From Flavobacteriales bacterium (GTDB taxonomy: Bacteria; Bacteroidota; Bacteroidia; Flavobacteriales_D; Sanyastnellaceae): 5,540 nt of DNA. Below are positions 1 to 5,392 of the stretch, piece after piece; the stretch's first letter is position 1, and each line of letters begins with the position of its first letter. The notes under the pieces are model-generated. The model did not search any database, was not told the origin of the DNA, and saw only the letters and a program-made list of their open reading frames with translations. The stretch spans positions 1-5,540 of the forward strand of contig CANGVZ010000178.1 in the NCBI GenBank assembly GCA_947457285.1, written 5' to 3'. Both the position numbers and the translations under genes were made by a program.

Positions 1-718
1 AGATGCCGCTATTCTTGCGGTGATACATCAAGAAAATGCACACCTCCACTAAATCTTTCACATAGATAAAATCGCGCATTTGTCCGCCGTCTGTGAAATC
101 AGGACGGTGAGAACGGAATAGGCGCATGCTGCCTTTTTCATTGATCTGATGAAAAGCATGCATCACCACACTCGCCATGCGTCCTTTGTGGAGTTCGTTG
201 GGACCATATACATTAAAAAACTTCAATCCCGCCCAGAAGAAAGGCGATTCAGTCTGTTTCAGTACCCATTTATCAAAATCATTTTTTGAATCACCATAGG
301 GATTGAGGGGCACTAATTTTTCTACAATATCATGATTATCATCGTATCCGAAAGCTCCGTCGCCGTAGGTAGCCGCGCTGGAAGCATACACCAAGGGCAG
401 TGATTTTTCAACGCAAATCTTCCAAATTTCTTGAGAGTAATGAAGATTGAGTTCATCAAAAATAGCGGTATTGAACTCTGTGGTATCCGTGCGAGCGCCG
501 AGGTGGAATACAAACTCCACTCCCGCTTCATTCTCTCTCAGCCATTGTGGGAAGTCCTTTCTATCCACCAGGGCCTTGTATCGCTTTCCTTCGAAGTTTT
601 TATTTTTATGAGGACGTGAAAAATCATCCACTAAAATCAAATCGTAGAAGCGCTCCTCATTGAGGCGGCTTACCAGACAACTTGAAATAAAGCCAGCGGC
701 ACCAGTGACAACTATCAT
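1..718 (-). CDS. hldD: ADP-L-glycero-D-manno-heptose-6-epimerase, N-terminal part (cut by left edge)
   Basis: Cytoplasmic short-chain-dehydrogenase-type epimerase that converts ADP-D-glycero-manno-heptose to the L-glycero form, the heptose donor for the LPS inner core. The ATG at 716-718 gives 239 residues before the window ends; full HldD is about 310, so the C-terminal substrate domain is missing. A Rossmann fold opens the protein (MIVVTGAAGFISS, residues 1-13), followed by an acidic pair at 31-32 that suits dinucleotide binding. Family signatures follow in order: FHLGARTDTTEF (71-82), YASSAATYG (111-119), the YxxxK pair Tyr141/Lys145, and FNVYGPNELHKGRMASV (168-184), whose Lys178 matches the second catalytic base known in E. 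coli HldD. RDFIYVKD (215-222) is also typical. Oddity: the third glycine of the usual GxxGxxG loop is Ser12. The gene diverges from the pterin operon. The family call is strong because HKGxMASV and the TTEF region separate HldD from other sugar epimerases. Confidence 0.93.
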   Translation of the reverse strand, partial: MIVVTGAAGFISSCLVSRLNEERFYDLILVDDFSRPHKNKNFEGKRYKALVDRKDFPQWLRENEAGVEFVFHLGARTDTTEFNTAIFDELNLHYSQEIWKICVEKSLPLVYASSAATYGDGAFGYDDNHDIVEKLVPLNPYGDSKNDFDKWVLKQTESPFFWAGLKFFNVYGPNELHKGRMASVVMHAFHQINEKGSMRLFRSHRPDFTDGGQMRDFIYVKDLVEVCIFLMYHRKNSGI

Positions 719-724
719 GATATT

Positions 725-732
725 CAAAAGTA
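725..732 (-). promoter_or_regulatory. Bacteroidota-type -7 box for hldD
   Basis: Read on the minus strand this is TACTTTTG, a perfect match to the Bacteroidota -7 consensus TAnnTTTG. It ends only 6 nt before the hldD ATG, so transcription would begin at or within a few bases of the start codon. I see no convincing -33 TTTG element; TTTCG about 20 nt upstream is the nearest candidate. The match and position are seen; promoter function is inferred. Confidence 0.6.
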
Positions 733-772
733 TTATTGAGGCGCAAGTTACTTCGAAACCTTAATGTCGTAG

Positions 773-780
773 TATCTTTG
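773..780 (+). promoter_or_regulatory. Bacteroidota-type -7 box for the pterin operon
   Basis: TATCTTTG is a perfect match to TAnnTTTG and lies 18 nt before the ATG at 799, giving a short leader of roughly a dozen bases. It decides the start of the following gene: the reading frame is open further upstream to a TTG at 736, but that codon would lie upstream of the promoter. The -33 element is weak (TTCG at 752-755, 17 nt upstream of the box). Confidence 0.65.
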
Positions 781-798
781 CGGCTCAAATTTAAAGAG

Positions 799-1224
799 AT
801 GTCGAAGATAGTTTACGTTACCCGCAGGGAGAGATTCAATGCAGCGCATAGGCTCTACAATCCAGCGTGGGACGATGCGAAGAATGCTGAAATGTTTGGA
901 AAATGTGCCAATGTCAACTGGCACGGACACAACTATGATCTTTTTGTAACTGTAAGGGGCGTACCCGCGCCAGATACAGGCTTCTGCATCGACCTAAAGG
1001 TGCTTTCGGATATGATCAAAGATCTTGTGATTGAAAAGCTCGATCACCGCAACCTCAATCTCGACGTAGATTTCATGACAGGAATATTGGCTTCTACCGA
1101 GAATCTAGCCATTGCCATTTGGGAACAATTAGAAGCTCCCATCAATGCCAACGGTTGCAGCCTCCATAGCATTAAGCTATACGAAACAGAAAACAATTTT
1201 GTCGAGTATTTCGGCGGAAAATAA
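799..1224 (+). CDS. 6-pyruvoyl-tetrahydropterin synthase / QueD-family protein (CX5HGH type)
   Basis: A 141-residue, one-domain member of the 6-pyruvoyltetrahydropterin synthase/QueD family (COG0720), acting on 7,8-dihydroneopterin triphosphate, the product of the FolE encoded next door. Visible active site: zinc ligands His17 (FNAAHRL), His42 and His44 (WHGHNY); catalytic Cys36 in FGKC; the Asp82-His83 pair in LDHRNL; and substrate-holding Glu129 in LYETENN. The spacing is C-x5-H-G-H, as in animal PTPS (FGKCNNPNGHGHNY), whereas E. coli QueD has C-x3-H-G-H. The STEN motif (99-102), LDHRNLNLDV and YETENN also resemble the animal enzyme. I therefore favour tetrahydrobiopterin-type chemistry over queuosine synthesis, but a QueD role is not excluded, so no symbol is given. 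The ATG at 799 was chosen over the TTG at 736 because family proteins start about here and a promoter box lies at 773-780. A-rich AAAGAG precedes the start. Confidence 0.9.
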   Translation: MSKIVYVTRRERFNAAHRLYNPAWDDAKNAEMFGKCANVNWHGHNYDLFVTVRGVPAPDTGFCIDLKVLSDMIKDLVIEKLDHRNLNLDVDFMTGILASTENLAIAIWEQLEAPINANGCSLHSIKLYETENNFVEYFGGK

Positions 1225-1229
1225 AGAGA

Positions 1230-1808
1230 ATGGCAGACCAATCAGAACTCAACCCGAAGCAGCTCATTGTTGCAAGCGCGGTAACACAGATCTTGGAACA
1301 AATTGGAGAGAATCCCAATCGTGAAGGTTTGATTAAAACCCCTGAGCGCGTGGCCAAAGCCTATGAGCACCTCACGATGGGCTACAAGCAAGATCCGGTG
1401 GAAGTACTACGCAGTGCAATGTTTGAAGAGTCTTACAGCGAAATGGTCTTGGTGAAAGACATTGAGGTATATAGTTTGTGCGAACACCATATGCTGCCTT
1501 TTTTTGGGAAAGCGCACGTGGCTTATATTCCAAATGGACGCATTGTTGGTTTGAGCAAAATACCCCGTGTGGTTGATGTGTTTGCCAGACGACTACAAGT
1601 TCAAGAGCGCCTCACCATCGAGATTCGCGATTGCATTCAAAAAACGCTTGATCCGCTCGGTGTGGCAGTAGTTCTGGAATGCCATCACTTGTGCATGCAG
1701 ATGCGCGGTGTAAGCAAACAAAATTCGAGCACCACCACCAGCGCCTTCTCCGGCGAATTCCTCAACAACGACAAAACGAGGAAGGAGTTTATATCGTTGA
1801 TAAGATAA
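1230..1808 (+). CDS. folE: GTP cyclohydrolase I (FolE, type IA)
   Basis: Cytoplasmic zinc enzyme converting GTP to 7,8-dihydroneopterin triphosphate and formate, the first step to folate, biopterin and 7-deazaguanine compounds. The 192-residue length is normal for the bacterial enzyme. Zinc ligands are visible: Cys84 and His87 in LCEHHMLPFFGKAHVAYIP, and Cys155 in CHHLCMQMRGV. His86 and His153 fall at the positions of the catalytic histidines of the E. coli enzyme. The N-terminal NREGLIKTPERVAKAY (30-45) and the C-terminal STTTSAF and DKTRKEFISLIR stretches are textbook family motifs. The MCMxMRGV and TRxEFxxLIR forms resemble animal enzymes closely. It starts 5 bp after the PTPS stop, so the two are surely co-transcribed; both ends are intact. 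No separate promoter is visible. Confidence 0.97.
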   Translation: MADQSELNPKQLIVASAVTQILEQIGENPNREGLIKTPERVAKAYEHLTMGYKQDPVEVLRSAMFEESYSEMVLVKDIEVYSLCEHHMLPFFGKAHVAYIPNGRIVGLSKIPRVVDVFARRLQVQERLTIEIRDCIQKTLDPLGVAVVLECHHLCMQMRGVSKQNSSTTTSAFSGEFLNNDKTRKEFISLIR

Positions 1809-1816
1809 ACAACCAC

Positions 1817-1847
1817 AAAGCGACTAGAGACAAAGCGACGAAGCGAC
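1817..1847 (+). repeat. Degenerate short tandem repeat, unit about AAAGCGAC
   Basis: Four consecutive units just after folE: AAAGCGAC (1817-1824), TAGAGAC (1825-1831), AAAGCGAC (1832-1839) and GAAGCGAC (1840-1847). The array is purine-rich on the plus strand. It starts 8 bp after the folE stop and is too short and non-protein-like to be a gene. I recall similar 7-8 nt intergenic repeats from Bacteroidota and cyanobacteria, but could not check this. Confidence 0.6.
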
Positions 1848-1849
1848 TG

Positions 1850-1898
1850 CGCTCTCCTATTCCTTGTTCTTTGTTCTTTACTTCCCTGTTCTTGTTCT
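1850..1898 (-). repeat. Degenerate heptanucleotide repeat, unit about AGAACAA on the minus strand
   Basis: Read on the minus strand from 1898, seven successive 7-mers are AGAACAA, GAACAGG, GAAGTAA, AGAACAA, AGAACAA, GGAATAG and GAGAGCG. Three are identical and the rest drift while staying purine-rich, with decay toward 1850. It abuts the AAAGCGAC array, so the purine-rich strand switches at about 1848. The rest of the convergent region (1899-1989) holds a small TGTTCTGGAACA palindrome at 1893-1904 overlapping the array end, and no gene. I see no strong stem-loop followed by a T-run for either converging operon. Confidence 0.5.
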
Positions 1899-1989
1899 GG
1901 AACATCGTTCGCTGCAGTATTTGACTTCTTCCCATACCCTTTCCCATTTCTTTCGCCAGGTAAAGGGCTTGTTGCATACGACGCAGATC

Positions 1990-2976
1990 TTAGTCGGCAG
2001 ATGCTGTTTCTTCACGTTCCTCATTGTTGTCCTTGTGTTTGGGTTCAACAATTACGTGTTCCAATAGTTCGAACGCAGCACCTTCCTTTAAAGCGTATTG
2101 AGAATGGTACATTTTCTCAAACTTGGAAAGCTCGAGCACATACTTCACAAGATAACTAGCGAGCGGCATGTATTCCGCGCGAATACTCGGAATCGCCTTG
2201 TGTAACAAGCGTTGCTCGTAAGTGGAATTGATAAGCCATCCATGAATTCCAGGGAATGAAGTGACTGGAATTTCATTGAGCAATTTGAACGGTTCGTCTT
2301 TGAGTTGCTTCTGCGAATGCTTGTACATAGCGTAAAGTGTGTCAAAAGAGCCGCTCGAGCCGACGATCTGTTTGCAAGGAAATTGTTTCAGAGCATCTTT
2401 AAGAGAACCTAAGTTTTCATCAAGAATCTCGTGTAGGTGCTCCACATTGGATGATGACATCTTTTCCTCTGGCTGAATCATTTCGTGCAGGCGGCTTACA
2501 CCGAGCAGATAGCTTTCTTTCCAAAGAATTTCGGTAGCATTAGCGATGATAAATTCTGTACTCCCACCACCAATATCAATGATTAAAGATGCCTCTGTTC
2601 CTAAATCAATGGTTTGTTTGATGCCTTTCCAGATCAACTCAGCTTCGCGGTGACCATCGACGAGTTCGATGTCCAAGTCGAGTTTTTGTTTTGCCACGCG
2701 CATGAAATCATAGCGATTCTTAGCTTCGCGAATGGCAGAAGTTGCAATTACTTTGAGCGTGGTACAACCAAAATTAGCAGCATTTTCTTTATGACACATG
2801 AGTGCATCAATGCCTCGAATGAAGCGCGACTCCACAATCATTTTCTTGTCAAATCCGCCAGTACCGAGCTTTACAGGCAGCTTATTTTCGAACACAACAC
2901 TCCACCCTGTTTCACTTTTTTCTGCAATCAAGAGGTTGAAAGTGTTGGTTCCGCAGTCGATGATTCCAACTTTCAT
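1990..2976 (-). CDS. Ppx/GppA-family phosphatase, short form
   Basis: A 328-residue ASKHA-fold (actin/Hsp70-like) protein of the exopolyphosphatase/guanosine pentaphosphatase family, which removes terminal phosphate from polyphosphate or pppGpp. Motifs in order: phosphate-1 loop IIDCGTNTFNLL (5-16), VIATSAIREAKN (76-87), the acidic site GHREAELIWKG (108-118) with Glu111 at the conserved, probably catalytic, position, DIGGGSTEFI (134-143), GSSGSFDTL (206-214) in the adenosine-loop region, and ALKEGA (295-300) near the end. It covers only the two ASKHA subdomains; the C-terminal helical HD-like half of the roughly 500-residue E. coli Ppx/GppA is absent, as in many short bacterial homologues. 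The tail (about 311-328) is charged and Glu-rich. It starts 14 bp after the permease stop, so it is the last gene of the ABC operon. Whether the substrate is polyphosphate, pppGpp or another phosphate compound cannot be told from sequence. Confidence 0.88.
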   Translation of the reverse strand: MKVGIIDCGTNTFNLLIAEKSETGWSVVFENKLPVKLGTGGFDKKMIVESRFIRGIDALMCHKENAANFGCTTLKVIATSAIREAKNRYDFMRVAKQKLDLDIELVDGHREAELIWKGIKQTIDLGTEASLIIDIGGGSTEFIIANATEILWKESYLLGVSRLHEMIQPEEKMSSSNVEHLHEILDENLGSLKDALKQFPCKQIVGSSGSFDTLYAMYKHSQKQLKDEPFKLLNEIPVTSFPGIHGWLINSTYEQRLLHKAIPSIRAEYMPLASYLVKYVLELSKFEKMYHSQYALKEGAAFELLEHVIVEPKHKDNNEEREETASAD

Positions 2977-2990
2977 GTGGCGAAAATAGT

Positions 2991-4337
2991 CTATCCCTTA
3001 TAACGAATCCACTTCCAAAGCTCTTTGTAGGTAGCTTTTTTTCCGTACATGAGTATTCCTACGCGATATATTCGACCTGCAAGCCACACCGTAAAGACGA
3101 ACGTTGCGATTAGTAGCACTACCGAAAGCACTAACTGCCAAACGTTTGACGCATTCCAACCCATGGCTGTTTTCACCATCATCACTACTGGTGATGTGAG
3201 CGGTATGATGCTGAATACCGTTCCCATTGTTCCCTCAGGATTTTGCCAAAGAAACTCCGATACGATGAATCCAAAAATCAGAGGAATCGTCACAATAGGC
3301 ATAAATTGTTGAGTATCGGTCTCTGCGTCCACTGCCGCGCCAATCGCGGCAAACAATGAAGCGTACAACAAGAAACCACCGGTGAAATAAAACAAGAATG
3401 CAGCGATCAATTGACCCCACGGAATAGAAAGTAAAAACGCAAAATCCTCATTGTTTTGAAGCGCGCTGAATGCTCCACCCGCTTGCAAGTCGGCAGCGGC
3501 GGCACCGTTTAGGTTACCTGGTACTTCTGCCGATGCCCCTGCAATGACTCCAACTACAGTATACGCCACGCCTGAAAGAATGACCCATAGAAGGAACTGT
3601 GTTAGGCCGACCAAACCAATACCAATCACTTTTCCCATCATCAATTGGAAAGGCTTGACACTGGAAACAATCACCTCAATGATACGATTGGTTTTTTCTT
3701 CAATCACTCCACGCATCACTTGAATGCCGTAGATGAAAATAAACATGTAGATAACCAATGCGAAGGCAAAACCTACACCAGCGCGTGCTCTAAGATCGTT
3801 GCCCTCATCAGGTTTTTCTACGTTGTGAATATTCAAGGTCACGCCTTGCTTTACACTTTGATAAGTGTTCCAATCCATTCCAAACTTTTTCACACGCCAC
3901 TGCTCGAGTGATGACTCTAATTCCTCTTGCACATTTTGTTGCACCGTTAAGCTAGGAAGTTTCTTTACGAAAAACTCTGTTCTTCCATCGCCATAGCTTG
4001 CTGAATCCAGCACCACCATGAGTGTGTGTCGGCTGACTTTGAAATCCTCTATTGACGGCATTTGCGTCGTGAATTCATACTCGAGTTTTTCGGTGTTTTT
4101 AAATCGAGTGCGCTCGAGGTTTGCAGCTTGATAGTCTGCAACCTCCTGTTTAATCAGAAAACCTTCCTGATCGACAACGAGCACATTGTGCACCGTATCA
4201 TCACTCATGGCCACCAATATGGCACCAATCATAAGTCCGGTGAATAGCAATGGTCCGAGGAAAGTCATGACGATGAATGACTTCTTTTTAACGCGAACGA
4301 GATATTCTCTTTTAATAATTAATGCGATCTTGTTCAT
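2991..4337 (-). CDS. ABC-2 type export permease (NatB/YhaP-like)
   Basis: A 448-residue inner-membrane permease, partner of the ATPase encoded immediately upstream. After a basic N-terminus (IIKREYLVRVKKKS) comes a first membrane helix at about 21-44, then a hydrophilic extracytoplasmic domain (about 45-187). Five more hydrophobic segments follow, at about 188-209, 236-266, 305-335, 345-365 and 402-424. The cytoplasmic stretch GVIEEKTNRIIEVIVSSVKP (210-229), followed by LMMGK, is the signature of the NatB/YhaP branch of ABC-2 permeases. The C-terminus is basic and cytoplasmic. Between helices 3 and 4 lies an Ala/Gly-rich loop (267-299). Its ATG overlaps the ATPase stop in an ATGA, implying translational coupling. 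NatAB exports sodium and YhaQP is thought to do likewise, but the substrate here is unknown; drugs, lipids or other compounds are possible. Confidence 0.9.
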   Translation of the reverse strand: MNKIALIIKREYLVRVKKKSFIVMTFLGPLLFTGLMIGAILVAMSDDTVHNVLVVDQEGFLIKQEVADYQAANLERTRFKNTEKLEYEFTTQMPSIEDFKVSRHTLMVVLDSASYGDGRTEFFVKKLPSLTVQQNVQEELESSLEQWRVKKFGMDWNTYQSVKQGVTLNIHNVEKPDEGNDLRARAGVGFAFALVIYMFIFIYGIQVMRGVIEEKTNRIIEVIVSSVKPFQLMMGKVIGIGLVGLTQFLLWVILSGVAYTVVGVIAGASAEVPGNLNGAAAADLQAGGAFSALQNNEDFAFLLSIPWGQLIAAFLFYFTGGFLLYASLFAAIGAAVDAETDTQQFMPIVTIPLIFGFIVSEFLWQNPEGTMGTVFSIIPLTSPVVMMVKTAMGWNASNVWQLVLSVVLLIATFVFTVWLAGRIYRVGILMYGKKATYKELWKWIRYKG

Positions 4338-5263
4338 GATTGTTGAGCATTAAAAGTGTTTACAGCCTCGATGAAAATTTGATTCATATCTGGAATGACC
4401 TCGCGCACAGCTACGATTTCTAGGTCTTTTAGTAAAATTGACAATAAGTCATTCAACTTTTTGCCTTCTGGTATACGAATCAAGGCAGTAGAGTAATCTT
4501 CGCCTTTAATATTTTCGAGTAATTCAAAACTTGCCCAAAGTCCGATGCCCAGATCCATCGCGTAGCCGCGGTATTGCAGTTCGAAAACGTTTTTTCTAAA
4601 TTGATTTTTGACGTCTTTCACCGAACCTCCGAGGATCACACGAGCACGGTTGATAAGTGCTATCTCATCGCACAAAGACTCAACGCTTCCCATGTCATGG
4701 GTAGAAAGAATGATGGTAGAACCCTCAGATTTGAGGCGGAGCATTTCATTGCGAATCAACTCTGCATTGATGGGATCGAATCCACTAAAAGGTTCGTCCA
4801 AAATCAAAAGACGAGGCTCGTGCAGCACCGTTGTAATGAATTGCACCTTTTGCGCCATTCCCTTTGATAGGTCTTCTACTTTTTTATCCCACCACGAATC
4901 AATATCGAAACGTTTGAACCACGTCATAAGACGCGCGCGTGCATCTGCGGCTCTCAACCCTTTTAGCTGAGCCAGATACATGCATTGCTCACCAATCTTC
5001 ATTTTTTTGTACAAGCCACGTTCTTCGGGCAAATAGCCGATGAGGCTCACATGTTCGGGCTTTAGTTTCTCACCTCTAAAAATCACCTCTCCTTCGTCAG
5101 GGCCAGTGATTTGGTTGATAATGCGGATAAGACTTGTTTTTCCCGCCCCATTTGGGCCGAGCAGTCCGAACACGCTTCCTTCCTTCACCGACACAGAGAC
5201 ATCATTCAGGGCTTTGTGGCCGCTGTATGCCTTATGAATATGCCGAGCTTCTAATGTGTACAT
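4334..5263 (-). CDS. ABC transporter ATP-binding protein (NatA/YhaQ-like)
   Basis: A 309-residue cytoplasmic ATPase, first gene of the three-gene minus-strand operon. All nucleotide-binding motifs are present: Walker A GPNGAGKTS (36-44), signature LSKGM (132-136), Walker B LLILDEP (152-158) with catalytic Glu157, D-loop SGFD (160-163) and H-loop His189 in STHDM. At the Q-loop the protein reads GYLPEERGLY (76-85), the form shared by the NatA/YhaQ group, with Glu where other ABC ATPases carry Gln. The roughly 85 C-terminal residues after about 225 form the extra DUF4162-like domain of this group, ending in PDMNQIFIEAV, close to the 'LHDIFIE' ending of YhaQ. Its ATG follows an A/T-rich stretch without a Shine-Dalgarno sequence. 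The stop overlaps the permease start by 4 nt. The family is certain, the transported substrate is not. Confidence 0.93.
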   Translation of the reverse strand: MYTLEARHIHKAYSGHKALNDVSVSVKEGSVFGLLGPNGAGKTSLIRIINQITGPDEGEVIFRGEKLKPEHVSLIGYLPEERGLYKKMKIGEQCMYLAQLKGLRAADARARLMTWFKRFDIDSWWDKKVEDLSKGMAQKVQFITTVLHEPRLLILDEPFSGFDPINAELIRNEMLRLKSEGSTIILSTHDMGSVESLCDEIALINRARVILGGSVKDVKNQFRKNVFELQYRGYAMDLGIGLWASFELLENIKGEDYSTALIRIPEGKKLNDLLSILLKDLEIVAVREVIPDMNQIFIEAVNTFNAQQS

Positions 5264-5283
5264 ATTATTTCGATTTAGCCATG

Positions 5284-5291
5284 CAAATGAA
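5284..5291 (-). promoter_or_regulatory. Possible -7 box for the ABC-ppx operon
   Basis: On the minus strand this reads TTCATTTG, one mismatch from TAnnTTTG, 20 nt before the ATPase ATG. The expected -33 region is a T-rich run without a clear TTG. It is the best candidate I find upstream of the operon but remains weak, because A/T-rich sequence gives chance matches. Confidence 0.3.
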
Positions 5292-5358
5292 ACAATGAAA
5301 AGGGATAAAAAAAATTAAAACTATGACAATCGTTCGCGGCAACATTCAAACGGTCAAT

Positions 5359-5387
5359 TTTGTTTATCAAGGGAAAGTGCATATTTG
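5359..5387 (+). promoter_or_regulatory. Candidate promoter for the photolyase-family gene
   Basis: TTTG at 5359-5362 and CATATTTG at 5380-5387 are separated by 17 nt, resembling the Bacteroidota pair TTTG / TAnnTTTG with one mismatch in the -7 box. The box ends 5 nt before the TTG at 5393, which would make the transcript leaderless or nearly so. The elements are seen; activity is inferred. Confidence 0.5.
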
Positions 5388-5392
5388 ACCGC

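Noticed and set aside
736..798. N-terminal extension of the PTPS gene to a TTG at 736
   Set aside because: The extension contains the TAnnTTTG promoter box, is not conserved in the family, and the ATG at 799 gives the normal length.
1842..1853. AGCG-ACTG-CGCT stem-loop as a terminator of the folE operon
   Set aside because: Only 4 bp of stem and the following sequence is CT-rich and not a T-run; too weak to report as a terminator.
1937..1967. CCCTTT / AAAGGG inverted repeat as a terminator
   Set aside because: Six base pairs across a 19-nt loop with no T-run on either side; easily due to chance.
1789..1977. 62-residue minus-strand frame in the convergent region
   Set aside because: Its middle is the translated heptanucleotide array (NKNREVKNKEQG), it overlaps the end of folE, and no family is recognisable; a repeat-born false frame.
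1864..2067. 67-residue plus-strand frame after folE
   Set aside because: It starts in the CT-rich repeat, runs antisense into the Ppx-like gene, and its hydrophobic Phe/Leu content comes from the TTGTTCT repeat.
2614..3003. 129-residue plus-strand open frame opposite the Ppx-like gene
   Set aside because: It lies almost wholly antisense to a well-recognised gene, its translation shows no domain or start context, and the opposite frame explains its openness.
4559..4970. Overlapping plus-strand frames opposite the ABC ATPase
   Set aside because: Antisense shadows of strongly conserved ATPase motifs, with no recognisable protein features of their own.
5006..5035. Glu in place of Gln in the ATPase Q-loop as a defect
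   Set aside because: GYLPEERGLY is the normal form in the NatA/YhaQ group, so it is a subfamily trait and not a lesion.
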